Shown in pieces: positions 1 to 7,971 of a stretch of DNA of 64,000 nucleotides; positions within the stretch are counted from its first letter, which is position 1, and the number at the start of each line of letters is the position of its first letter. Source of the DNA: Flavobacteriaceae bacterium (GTDB taxonomy: Bacteria > Bacteroidota > Bacteroidia > Flavobacteriales > Flavobacteriaceae). Where the stretch lies: positions 182,163 to 246,162 of the forward strand of contig JAQWGN010000010.1 of the NCBI GenBank assembly GCA_029238215.1, read 5' to 3'. The notes beneath the pieces are model-generated. The model was not told the DNA's origin, ran no database searches, and saw only the letters and a program-made list of their open reading frames with translations. The translations under genes and the position numbers were made by a program.

Positions 1-271
1 TGAAGATGCTCAAAAGCAATCAAAAGCGTTGGAAGGATTGACTATCAAAATAGAGGCTAAAGCAGGAGCAGGTAATAAATTATTTGGTTCTGTTGGGACC
101 ATAGATTTAGAAGCAGCAATTTCTAAAGCAGGTCAGTCTGTAGAACGCAAGTGTATTAAAATACCTGGAGGTTCTGTAAAGACATTGGGTAGTCATATCG
201 CTAACATTCGCCTACATCGCGAGGTGTTTGCTGATTTAGCGTTTGAAGTTATTAAGGCAAAAGAAGCATAA
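1..271 (+). CDS. rplI: 50S ribosomal protein L9, C-terminal part (5' end outside window)
   Basis: The reading frame is open from the left edge (codons in phase with position 2) and ends at 271, so the true start lies outside the window. The visible ~89 residues are the C-terminal domain of bacterial ribosomal protein L9: a charged helix (EDAQKQSKALEGL), then the KLFGSVGT segment that is conserved in the L9 C-domain, and the end of the fold. L9 binds 23S rRNA near the L1 stalk. The missing N-terminal half would carry the rRNA-binding domain. A strong hairpin terminator follows immediately, so this is probably the last gene of the usual rpsF-rpsR-rplI operon (the operon partners are inferred, not visible). 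Confidence 0.93.
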   Translation, partial: EDAQKQSKALEGLTIKIEAKAGAGNKLFGSVGTIDLEAAISKAGQSVERKCIKIPGGSVKTLGSHIANIRLHREVFADLAFEVIKAKEA

Positions 272-289
272 TTCCTTCTTAGAAAAAAT

Positions 290-315
290 AAAAAGCCGCT
301 TTTGCGGCTTTTTTT
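290..315 (+). terminator. Rho-independent terminator after rplI
   Basis: GCCGC (295-299) and GCGGC (304-308) form a short GC stem around a TTTT loop, extended by AAAA/TTTT pairs and followed by a T run to 315. It lies 20-45 nt after the rplI stop and upstream of the hisS start codon. Confidence 0.85.
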
Positions 316-347
316 CGTTAAAAACAGATATTTGTATACATTTAAGC

Positions 348-1718
348 ATGGCACAAAAACCTAGTATACCAAAGGGAACCCGAGACTTTTTACCGCTCGA
401 TTACGCGCGCAGGTCTTACGTATTGGATATTATTCGTGCACGTTTTGAACGTTACGGCTTTTTACCCATTGAAACTCCGGCCATGGAAAAATCTAGTTCC
501 TTACAAGGTAAATATGGCGAGGAAGGCGATAAGTTGATGTTTAATGTCCTCAATTCTGGAGAAAAGGTGAAAAAAGCGGATATTGCTGCCTTGCAAGAAA
601 GTAAGTTGGGACGATTTACCCAGTCTATTTCTGAAAAGGCATTGCGCTACGACTTAACCGTTCCTTTTGCTCGATTTGTCGTACAACATCAAAACGAATT
701 AACTTTTCCATTTAAACGCTATCAAATTCAATCCGTTTGGAGAGCCGACCGACCACAACGTGGCCGTTTCCAAGAATTTACCCAATGTGATGCAGATATT
801 GTAGGCCCCCTTAGTCCTATTTTGGAAGCAGAATGCATTCAGCTTTTCGACGATGTTTTTGATGGACTTTCATTAAAAGGAGCAACAATCAGAATTAATC
901 ACCGAGACATTTTGGCTGGAATAGCACAATATCTCGGCGAGCCCGATCGAATTATTGACTTCACTGTGGCACTTGATAAACTCGATAAAATCGGATCAAC
1001 TGGTGTTTATGAGGAACTTAAAAGTAAAGGGTTTAAAAGTGATTCTATGTCTAAATTAGAACCATTACTGTCGCTTTCAGGAGCTATTGAAGAACAATTA
1101 AATAGCCTTGAAAAATTACTCTTATCACAACCCCAAGCCCAAGCAGGGATTGCTCATTTACGCAAGGTGCTATCCTTTGTGTCTCCATTGCAGGTTACTA
1201 AATTGACTTTTGATCTTACTTTAGCTAGAGGATTGAGTTATTACACAGGTATTATTTTTGAGATCGCACCTCCTGAAGAAGTAACAATGGGCTCCATTGG
1301 TGCCGGAGGACGTTATGATAATTTAACCGAACTCTTTGGTTTGTCTGGAATGAATGGTCTTGGTGTATCTTTTGGGTTAGATAGATTGTGTTTGGTTTTG
1401 GAAGCATTGAATCTATATCCTGAAGACCTTAATCAACCCATAGACGTCATTGTTTTAAATTTTGGAGATTCATTTATTCAACACTTACTTCCCCATATTT
1501 CTAAGCTGCGCAAAGCTGGCATTCGACTTATGGTATATCCAACAGATCATAAACTAAAAAAGCAACTACAGTACGCTAATCAGCTACTAACACAACATGT
1601 TATCTTGTTTGGTGAAGAAGAGCAAGCTAAAGGGATTGTTGCTGTCAAAAACATGAAACTTGGCACTACAAAAGAAGTTCGTTTAAGTGACTTCAATTTG
1701 GAAAGTTTATTCCTCTAG
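348..1718 (+). CDS. hisS: Histidine--tRNA ligase
   Basis: Class II aminoacyl-tRNA synthetase charging tRNA-His in the cytoplasm. The protein is 456 residues, normal for bacterial HisRS. Motif 1 begins with IPKGTRDFLP near the N-terminus, motif 2 is seen as RFQEFTQCDADIVG, the histidine-binding segment as LTLARGLSYYTG, and motif 3 as GLGVSFGLDRL. The anticodon-binding domain occupies roughly the last 90 residues. The frame is open further upstream to 243, but that stretch overlaps rplI and reads through its terminator, so the ATG at 348 (MAQKPS...) is chosen. The 3' end overlaps the convergent HTH gene by 12 bp. Confidence 0.97.
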   Translation: MAQKPSIPKGTRDFLPLDYARRSYVLDIIRARFERYGFLPIETPAMEKSSSLQGKYGEEGDKLMFNVLNSGEKVKKADIAALQESKLGRFTQSISEKALRYDLTVPFARFVVQHQNELTFPFKRYQIQSVWRADRPQRGRFQEFTQCDADIVGPLSPILEAECIQLFDDVFDGLSLKGATIRINHRDILAGIAQYLGEPDRIIDFTVALDKLDKIGSTGVYEELKSKGFKSDSMSKLEPLLSLSGAIEEQLNSLEKLLLSQPQAQAGIAHLRKVLSFVSPLQVTKLTFDLTLARGLSYYTGIIFEIAPPEEVTMGSIGAGGRYDNLTELFGLSGMNGLGVSFGLDRLCLVLEALNLYPEDLNQPIDVIVLNFGDSFIQHLLPHISKLRKAGIRLMVYPTDHKLKKQLQYANQLLTQHVILFGEEEQAKGIVAVKNMKLGTTKEVRLSDFNLESLFL

Positions 1719-2012
1719 TCGTTTAAGATCTTTTTCTAGATCCTGTAGTTTCTGTAATAAACCACTTATAATTTCTTTTGTATCACTTTGATTATCATCT
1801 CCAGTTTGATTATCATCCCCAGTCAATAGCCAGTCGAAACTGTACCGTGGATAATTTTTTTTAATGGCAACAAGTACATTATGTCCAATGCTAGAAGTTC
1901 TTCTAAGGCATGTTGAAATAGAATTTTGACCCACGCCTAAATTTCGTTCAAACTCAGAAATTGATAAATTTTCTTCAGAAAGAATTTTTCTTATTCTGTC
2001 ATGTATATTCAT
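1707..2012 (-). CDS. Small HTH protein, XRE/phage CI repressor-like
   Basis: A 101-residue protein with an N-terminal helix-turn-helix (residues ~3-65; SISEFERNLGVGQNSIS is the two-helix core) of the type found in bacteriophage CI-like repressors, including the family-typical SFDWLLTG segment just after it. The C-terminus (~75-101) is a charged leucine-rich helix (LLQKLQDLEKDLKRLEE) that probably dimerises as a short coiled coil. Between them the sequence TGDDNQ is present twice, encoded by an 18-bp tandem duplication (1787-1822). It is convergent with hisS. A nested palindrome at 2062-2102 lies just upstream and could be its own operator. The target is unknown. Confidence 0.75.
   Translation of the reverse strand: MNIHDRIRKILSEENLSISEFERNLGVGQNSISTCLRRTSSIGHNVLVAIKKNYPRYSFDWLLTGDDNQTGDDNQSDTKEIISGLLQKLQDLEKDLKRLEE
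1787..1822 (-). repeat. 18-bp tandem duplication inside the HTH gene
   Basis: Two adjacent 18-bp units (1787-1804 and 1805-1822) differ by one base. They stay in frame and encode the doubled GDDNQT/GDDNQS linker between the HTH domain and the C-terminal helix. Confidence 0.85.
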
Positions 2013-2061
2013 AATATAAAATTATAGAGGTTCACACTAACAAAAGTTATATTATTCTGTG

Positions 2062-2102
2062 TTTAGGCGCCAATTCTTTAACATATGTTCAAGGCGTCTA
2101 AA
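2062..2102. promoter_or_regulatory. Candidate operator: nested inverted repeats upstream of the HTH gene
   Basis: TTTAGGCGCC (2062-2071) faces GGCGTCTAAA (2093-2102), an inverted repeat with 9 of 10 positions complementary. At its centre is the perfect 10-bp palindrome AACATATGTT (2080-2089). The element lies 50-90 nt upstream of the repressor-like gene (start 2012, minus) and in the divergent space before the gene at 2229. Symmetry and position suggest a binding site for a dimeric HTH protein; the assignment is inference. Confidence 0.4.
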
Positions 2103-2210
2103 TATATTACTTAAAGTTAAATTTAAATAATTTTTTATTTCTTCAATAGAAACGTTTAAAATTATTTGTCCTAGGATATATTACTTAGCAAATTTCAGTT
2201 TATAATCTTG

Positions 2211-2218
2211 TATATTTG
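2211..2218 (+). promoter_or_regulatory. Candidate -7 promoter element (TATATTTG)
   Basis: This matches the Bacteroidota -7 consensus TAnnTTTG exactly and ends 10 nt before the ATG at 2229. No convincing -33 TTG partner was seen, and transcription from here would leave a very short leader. Confidence 0.35.
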
Positions 2219-2228
2219 CTAACCATAA

Positions 2229-2570
2229 ATGAAAAATTTAGAATTGTCAAATACGCGTTATTTATTTTTCTCTACAAAATCTATTAAGTGTTTACTTTTT
2301 TTGGTCTTGCTTACCCAGCTTAATACGATTGTCTTGTCTACATTTAATTATACTTCCGATTATTCTTTTTCATTTGCTATGGATACTGAGGAGCCTAAGC
2401 CTAAAGATGCTAAGTCTAGTTTTGAGTTTTTAGAGGATAATAATTTTTTTATTGCCGAATGGTCTTTCATTATTTTATTTGATAGATTGATTTTACTCCC
2501 GTATTTCCAAGAAACGTTATTTGTTAATTACCTTTCAGCAATAGATTCTCCACCCCCTGAATTTGTTTAG
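2229..2570 (+). CDS. Small membrane-anchored or exported protein, unknown function
   Basis: A 113-residue protein that I do not recognise. Residues ~20-40 (KCLLFLVLLTQLNTIVLSTF) form one hydrophobic segment that could be a signal anchor or signal peptide. A polar segment (TEEPKPKDAKSS) follows, then a second fairly hydrophobic stretch (~75-95), and the protein ends SPPPEFV. It lies 51 nt upstream of the SulP transporter on the same strand, so it may be co-transcribed with the SulP-carbonic anhydrase pair. A candidate -7 element sits directly upstream. Coding is likely given length, start context and lack of any competing frame, but the function is open. Confidence 0.6.
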   Translation: MKNLELSNTRYLFFSTKSIKCLLFLVLLTQLNTIVLSTFNYTSDYSFSFAMDTEEPKPKDAKSSFEFLEDNNFFIAEWSFIILFDRLILLPYFQETLFVNYLSAIDSPPPEFV

Positions 2571-2621
2571 TTATTCGCTTGTCCCGTTCAATTCAATTAC
2601 AATTTATCTAAACAATTTATA

Positions 2622-4481
2622 ATGAAAAAAGCATTCGTTCATATTAAGGGCGATATTTTTGGTGGTTTAACCGCTGGTATCGTTGCGCTTCCCTTGGCAT
2701 TAGCATTTGGTGTGTCCTCAGGATTAGGACCTACCGCTGGCCTTTATGGCGCCATATTTTTAAGTTTTTTCGCTGCACTTCTAGGTGGTACTAACACTCA
2801 AATTTCTGGGCCAACTGCCCCAATGACAGCCGTTAGTATGGTTATTATTGGTGGTTTAATTGCCGCTAATGATGGTAGTGTTGAAAAAGCACTTCCAATT
2901 ATATTAGCAGTATTTATGCTTGCTGGTTTAATGCAAGTAGGTCTTGGTTTTCTTAAGTTTGGAAAGTATATACGATATATTCCTTACCCCGTTGTTTCGG
3001 GTTTTATGACAGCCATTGGGCTTATTATTCTTATAACACAATTACTTCCTGTTTTGGGTTATTACGCCAAAGAGGATAAATCATTTGTAGATTCATTTAC
3101 ACCTCAGGCTGAAGCTATTATTTTAAGTAATATTTTGCAAGAAGAGGCAGGCGAAGGCTTGTTGGTACTTGAAGATTTTTCTGAAACAGTTTCACGAGGG
3201 CAAGGAATTTCTAATGCTCAAATACTGGAAGAATCACAAACACTAGCCGCTAAGTCTGCTTCTGGTGTTTTAGGAGCACTACGTGTACTTCCTAAGGCAT
3301 TGCAGCAGATTAGTTGGATTGAGTTTTTATTGGCATTGGGAACCATCATTATTATATATGGGTTTAAAAGAATTACAACAGCAGTTCCCAGTACTTTGGT
3401 CGCGCTTGTTGTTATGACAGGAGTTGCCGTGCTTTTTGTTCCTTCATACCGTCCAATTACTGCAATCCCTCAAGGTTTTCCTGTTCCAAAATGGGATATA
3501 TTCACTGAACTTAGTTTAGCCCAGATAACACCTTATGTATTTACGGCCTTAACACTCTCTTTATTGGGAGCCATTGATTCGTTACTGACTAGTGTAGTGG
3601 CCGACAACATGACTAAAACACGTCACAAACCTAATAAAGAACTAATTGGTCAAGGAGTAGGAAATACGATTTCTGCTTTATTTGGTGGTATACCTGGAGC
3701 GGGTGCAACCATTAGAACTGTGGTTAATATTAATTCAGGGGGTAAAACACGGATTTCAGGAATGGTCGCCGGTTTAGTATTACTTTTTATTTTATTGGCA
3801 TTAAGTTCTTTGGCTTCTACTATCCCAGCAGCAGTTCTTGCTGGAATTTTAGTAACCGTCGGGATTGGTGTGATGGATTATAAGGGAATTCGCGCTATTC
3901 CGTCTTTACCCCGTGACATACGAATTGGCAAAATAGGAATTAGCTCTGAGGTTGTTGTGATGCTTGCTGTTATGGTGTTGGCTACTGTATGGAATTTGGT
4001 TTACGCTGTAGGTATTGGACTTGTTGTAGCCTCTCTAATGTTTATGAAAAAAATTGGAGATCTTACAGCAAGCCAGTCCGTTGTTTCTTCAGGGTCCAAA
4101 GAAAAACTTTGGGAAGATGAAGTCGCATATGCTGAACTAAAGAGCGACAACATTGCAATTAAGCATATTAATGGCCCTTTGTTTTTTGGCTCTACAGATG
4201 GATTTCAGAAGCTTTCAAAAGAGATTCCAAAAGCGGCAAAAATTGTATTGTTCCGTTTTGATCGTATGGAATATTTAGACCAGTCTGGCTTATATGCTTT
4301 AGAAGATTTATTGGTTGATTTAAGCAAAGAAAACAAGTCTATTTATTTCATTCACTTACCCAAACAACCCCGTTATATGATGGAGCGGATTCGTTTGGTG
4401 CCCCGTTTAGTCCCTAAAGAAAATATTTTTGAGGGACTTCCTGATTTTTTAAATCAAGTTAAATTACTTAATGATAAATAA
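2622..4481 (+). CDS. SulP-family anion transporter with STAS domain (probable bicarbonate transporter)
   Basis: A 619-residue inner-membrane protein of the SulP (SLC26) family. About 10-14 membrane segments occupy residues ~10-470, beginning with the family-typical GDIFGGLTAGIVALPLALAFG and the TQISGPTAPMT segment (residues ~59-69). The C-terminal ~110 residues form a cytoplasmic STAS domain (KHINGPLFFGSTDGFQKL ... DQSGLYALEDLL). A long soluble loop at ~148-210 separates two membrane segments. The family carries sulfate, bicarbonate or other anions; the beta-carbonic anhydrase directly downstream (stop and next start within 8 nt) argues for bicarbonate, as in BicA-like systems. Sulfate remains an alternative. 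Confidence 0.88.
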   Translation: MKKAFVHIKGDIFGGLTAGIVALPLALAFGVSSGLGPTAGLYGAIFLSFFAALLGGTNTQISGPTAPMTAVSMVIIGGLIAANDGSVEKALPIILAVFMLAGLMQVGLGFLKFGKYIRYIPYPVVSGFMTAIGLIILITQLLPVLGYYAKEDKSFVDSFTPQAEAIILSNILQEEAGEGLLVLEDFSETVSRGQGISNAQILEESQTLAAKSASGVLGALRVLPKALQQISWIEFLLALGTIIIIYGFKRITTAVPSTLVALVVMTGVAVLFVPSYRPITAIPQGFPVPKWDIFTELSLAQITPYVFTALTLSLLGAIDSLLTSVVADNMTKTRHKPNKELIGQGVGNTISALFGGIPGAGATIRTVVNINSGGKTRISGMVAGLVLLFILLALSSLASTIPAAVLAGILVTVGIGVMDYKGIRAIPSLPRDIRIGKIGISSEVVVMLAVMVLATVWNLVYAVGIGLVVASLMFMKKIGDLTASQSVVSSGSKEKLWEDEVAYAELKSDNIAIKHINGPLFFGSTDGFQKLSKEIPKAAKIVLFRFDRMEYLDQSGLYALEDLLVDLSKENKSIYFIHLPKQPRYMMERIRLVPRLVPKENIFEGLPDFLNQVKLLNDK

Positions 4482-4488
4482 TATTACA

Positions 4489-5118
4489 ATGAGAAACAAA
4501 CTATTAACTCAAGAAGCACAATCTCAATTAACACCTGATACGGTGCTTGAAAACTTAAAGAAAGGAAACACAAACTACACAAGTGATAACCTTACAGCAT
4601 CCGATAACAGTAGCTTACGCGCAGCCTGTGTTTCAGGCCAAGCACCTCAAGCAATTGTTCTTTCATGCATTGATTCACGTGTTGTTGTAGAGGAAGTGTT
4701 TGACCAAGCATTAGGCGATATTTTTGTCGCACGTGTTGCTGGAAATTTCGCAAACACTGACATTGTTGCCAGTATGGAATATGCCTGTAAAGTTGCAGGG
4801 AGTAAAGTTATTGTTGTTTTAGGTCACGAAGCTTGTGGCGCGGTTAAAGCAGCTTGTGATGGGGTCGAACTCGGAAACATCACCGCATTACTATCTAACA
4901 TTCAACCTGCGGTTGATACTGTCAAAGCGAGTGTTGATGGGCCGCATGACAGTGGAAATACTGCTTTTGTTAATGCCACTATTATCGAAAATGTAAATCA
5001 CACGATTGATCAAATTCGGAGCATGAGTCCAATACTCTCTACATTAGAATCTGAAGGGAGTATCGCAATTAAAGGTGGTGTCTATCAGCTTGCAAGCGGT
5101 GCAGTTCACTGGGTTTAA
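4489..5118 (+). CDS. Beta-class carbonic anhydrase
   Basis: Interconverts CO2 and bicarbonate in the cytoplasm. From the ATG at 4489 the protein has 209 residues, usual for the beta class. The zinc ligands and catalytic dyad are present: C60 and D62/R64 in SCIDSRV, and H113/C116 in LGHEACGAV. An in-frame ATG at 4471 would overlap the SulP gene by 11 bp and add six residues; I prefer 4489. The gene forms a tight pair with the SulP transporter, so a joint role in inorganic carbon uptake and hydration is likely. A terminator follows at 5141. Confidence 0.93.
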   Translation: MRNKLLTQEAQSQLTPDTVLENLKKGNTNYTSDNLTASDNSSLRAACVSGQAPQAIVLSCIDSRVVVEEVFDQALGDIFVARVAGNFANTDIVASMEYACKVAGSKVIVVLGHEACGAVKAACDGVELGNITALLSNIQPAVDTVKASVDGPHDSGNTAFVNATIIENVNHTIDQIRSMSPILSTLESEGSIAIKGGVYQLASGAVHWV

Positions 5119-5140
5119 GCAGCATTATGTATTAAACATC

Positions 5141-5168
5141 AAAAAAGCGCCATTTGGCGCTTTTTTTT
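5141..5168. terminator. Bidirectional terminator between carbonic anhydrase and the symporter
   Basis: GCGCC (5147-5151) and GGCGC (5156-5160) pair around an ATTT loop. Six A residues precede and eight T residues follow, so the hairpin can terminate both the plus-strand carbonic anhydrase gene and the minus-strand symporter gene (stop at 5224). Confidence 0.88.
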
Positions 5169-5223
5169 ATGTTTCAGTATTATCTATAATTGATTTCAGT
5201 AGATAAACCGCAATCATTTCCGC

Positions 5224-6912
5224 TTACCAGAACAAGGCATATAATAATGCAGTGATAAGCAATACTGCAAACGCTGCTACATTAAAGGTTTTGTCGGTAG
5301 CAAATAATTGTTTACTTAAAACAATTCCTTTTGGATCGTCTTGATTTCCTTCTAGCTTGCTTATACCCGCAATTATTAGAAGTGTTCCTACGCACGTAAG
5401 CATCATTTGATGCATAAATGGCAGGTTTACAAATAGGGTCATATCACTCCATCCGTTTGGTGCAACCTTAAAATACATCGCTAAAGGAATCGATAAAATA
5501 ACACCCCAAATGGCTGCGTTATTGGTGGCTTTTTTGTAGAATAACCCCATTAGGAATACCGCTAAAATACCGGGGCTTACTACACCGGTGTATTCTTGAA
5601 TAAATTGAAATACCTGTCCGAGACTTCCAAGTTGTGGCGCAATAACCATGGCAACAATTAACGCAACCAAACCTGTTAGTCTTCCTACTTTTACCATTTG
5701 TTTGTCATCAGCATTTTTATTGAACATCGACTTGTAGATGTCCATGGTGAAAATGGTTGAAGTAGAATTTAACATCGATGCTAAAGAGGACACAATAGCA
5801 GCTGCAAGTGCAGCTAATATTAGTCCTTTAAGCCCTACAGGGATAAAGTTTTTAATCAGCCATGGAGCAGCGTTATCATTAGCCACATTTCCGGCAGTAC
5901 CCAAAAATCCTTCACTGCCAAGAAGTTCCATGTTTAGACTTCCCGTTTCAGGATCAAGATTCATTACGTAGGCAATGATTCCAGGCAATACCACTATAAT
6001 AGGAATGATGAGCTTTAAAAAAGCGGCAAAAACAATTCCTTTTTGTCCTTCTCTGAGGCTTTTGGCAGCCAAAGTTCGCTGGATGATGTACTGATTAAAG
6101 CCCCAATAGTATAAGTTGGCTACCCACATTCCACCAATAATTACGGCTAATCCAGGTAAGTCCCACCAAGCATCTCGTCCATTAGGGGTTATAATTTCTC
6201 CTTTAGAAAGAATCATAGAAAATCGTTCAGGTGCTTTTTCATAAACATAACTAAGCCCGTCTAAAAAACTACCAGAATCAGTAACATTTGCAAGTGCAAA
6301 ATACGCCATTAATAAACCGCCAATGATCAGAATTACAACCTGAACCACATCGGTCCAAGCAACGGCAGCCAATCCTCCCCAAAGTGAGTAAGCAGCAGCA
6401 AATAAGCCAAGACCTATGATGCTATTTAAAAGTATACTTCCATCTCCAGAGCCGATAATGGTATCCAAGGCTTTGCCACCCAAGAATAATACAGTGGTAA
6501 GGTTTACAAAGACAAACAACGCAATCCAAAATACTGCTAAGATTGTTTTTAAATTTGTGCTGTATCGTTTTTCGATAAACTCAGGGATTGTATACAGCCC
6601 TTTTTCGATAAAAATGGGTAAGAAATACTTTCCTACAACTAACAGTGTAATGGCAGCCATCCACTCATAGGATGCAATGGCCAAGCCAAGCGCAAAGCCC
6701 GATCCAGACATGCCTATAAATTGCTCGGCTGAAATATTGGCAGCAATCAAGGAAGCACCAATTGCCCACCACGGTAATGACTTACCAGCTAGAAAATAAT
6801 CTTCTGCGCTTTTTGTTTCCCCCTTTTTTTGGCGGGATACAAAAAGACCAATTGATAAAATGAGCACAGCATAAAGTGCAAATATGGTAATGTCTATTGT
6901 TGAAAAATCCAT
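5224..6912 (-). CDS. Sodium/solute symporter (SSS family), probable sodium/galactose transporter
   Basis: A 562-residue inner-membrane protein with about 13-14 hydrophobic segments, of the sodium:solute symporter family. Family features include KSAEDYFLAGKSLPWWAIGASLIAANISAE split across the second membrane segment (the SSS signature region), AYSLWGGLAAVAWTDVVQ, and the AAIVSSLASMLNSTSTIFTMDIY stretch. The frame is open to 6969, but that would run into galT; the ATG at 6912 (MDFSTIDITIF) starts directly at the first membrane helix and is chosen. It lies 26 nt after galT in a galM-galK-galT-symporter cluster, which points to galactose or a related hexose as substrate, in the manner of SglT. 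Confidence 0.9.
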   Translation of the reverse strand: MDFSTIDITIFALYAVLILSIGLFVSRQKKGETKSAEDYFLAGKSLPWWAIGASLIAANISAEQFIGMSGSGFALGLAIASYEWMAAITLLVVGKYFLPIFIEKGLYTIPEFIEKRYSTNLKTILAVFWIALFVFVNLTTVLFLGGKALDTIIGSGDGSILLNSIIGLGLFAAAYSLWGGLAAVAWTDVVQVVILIIGGLLMAYFALANVTDSGSFLDGLSYVYEKAPERFSMILSKGEIITPNGRDAWWDLPGLAVIIGGMWVANLYYWGFNQYIIQRTLAAKSLREGQKGIVFAAFLKLIIPIIVVLPGIIAYVMNLDPETGSLNMELLGSEGFLGTAGNVANDNAAPWLIKNFIPVGLKGLILAALAAAIVSSLASMLNSTSTIFTMDIYKSMFNKNADDKQMVKVGRLTGLVALIVAMVIAPQLGSLGQVFQFIQEYTGVVSPGILAVFLMGLFYKKATNNAAIWGVILSIPLAMYFKVAPNGWSDMTLFVNLPFMHQMMLTCVGTLLIIAGISKLEGNQDDPKGIVLSKQLFATDKTFNVAAFAVLLITALLYALFW

Positions 6913-6938
6913 CTGTTTGTTTTGGTTTATAAATATAT

Positions 6939-7970
6939 TTATTTTTTTGTGTAGTGCGTGCTTGAACAATCTCTAAGACGTTGTGCCGCTTGCTCAGCTG
7001 TTATATCACGTTGTGGGTTTGCAAACATTTCATAACCTACCATAAACTTCTTTACTTCTGCAGAACGCAGCAATGGTGGATAAAATGACATATGCATATG
7101 CCAATGACTATTGTCTAGTCCATTGGTTGGTGCTTGATGGATACCCGCAGAATACGGAAAAGAGGTCTCAAATAAGTTGTCATAACGGATGGTTAGTGCC
7201 TTTAGGATGGCTGCGTAATCGTTGACTTCATGAAGCGTTAATGATGAAATTGAGTTGTGGTGTCTTTTGGGTATAATCATTGCCTCAAAAGGCCATACCG
7301 CCCAGTAGGGGACAAGCGCTACAAAAGATTCGTTTTCCAAAACAATACGTTTTTTTGCTTCTAGTTCTTGCTTCAAATAATCGCCCAACAAACTAGCGTT
7401 ATTATTATCCCAATATTTTTTCTGTTGCACCACTTTTTTTTGCACTTCTTGAGGAATGGAGCGTTGCGCCCATACTTGTCCGTGTGGGTGTGGATTTGAA
7501 CAACCCATGACAGCTCCTTTATTCTCGAAAATTTGTACGTGGTTGATGTTGGGGTTCATGCCCAGTGTTTGGTATTCTTCTTGCCACAGTTTAATTACAT
7601 CAACAATGGCATTTTTATCCATTAAGGGGAGCGTTAATCCATGATTGGGTGAGTAGCAAATTACCTTACACACACCAGACTCACTTTCAGCCTCAAAAAG
7701 ACCGCTTACATACTTTTCTTCCTCACTTTCTAATAGTGCAGCAAAGTCGTTTTTAAAGCTATACATCCCAGCATAGTTTGGGTTTTTGGCACCACCAGCC
7801 CTTTCATTTCCTGGACATAAATAGCAGTTTTGATCATAGGCTACTTGATTGACTTGCTGTGGTTTGTCTTTTTTTCCTTGCCAAGGGCGCTTCGTGCGGT
7901 GAGGCGATACAAGCACCCACTCATCAGTGAGTATATTTCTTCTTTTATGTGGTGTATTGTTTAAATCCAT
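6939..7970 (-). CDS. galT: Galactose-1-phosphate uridylyltransferase (UDP-glucose--hexose-1-phosphate)
   Basis: Leloir-pathway enzyme that swaps UMP between UDP-glucose and galactose 1-phosphate through a histidine-UMP intermediate. The 343 residues are standard length. The HIT-like active-site motif NPHPHGQVWA is intact, with the second His of HPH as nucleophile. CYLCPGNERA (zinc-site cysteines) and the C-terminal HWHMHMSFYPP metal-binding segment are also present. Its start is one base downstream of the galK stop, so the two are probably translationally coupled. Confidence 0.96.
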   Translation of the reverse strand: MDLNNTPHKRRNILTDEWVLVSPHRTKRPWQGKKDKPQQVNQVAYDQNCYLCPGNERAGGAKNPNYAGMYSFKNDFAALLESEEEKYVSGLFEAESESGVCKVICYSPNHGLTLPLMDKNAIVDVIKLWQEEYQTLGMNPNINHVQIFENKGAVMGCSNPHPHGQVWAQRSIPQEVQKKVVQQKKYWDNNNASLLGDYLKQELEAKKRIVLENESFVALVPYWAVWPFEAMIIPKRHHNSISSLTLHEVNDYAAILKALTIRYDNLFETSFPYSAGIHQAPTNGLDNSHWHMHMSFYPPLLRSAEVKKFMVGYEMFANPQRDITAEQAAQRLRDCSSTHYTKK

Positions 7971-7971
7971 A

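Noticed and set aside
243..347. Longer hisS start at 243
   Set aside because: It would overlap rplI and translate through the terminator hairpin; the first HisRS-like residues begin at the ATG of 348.
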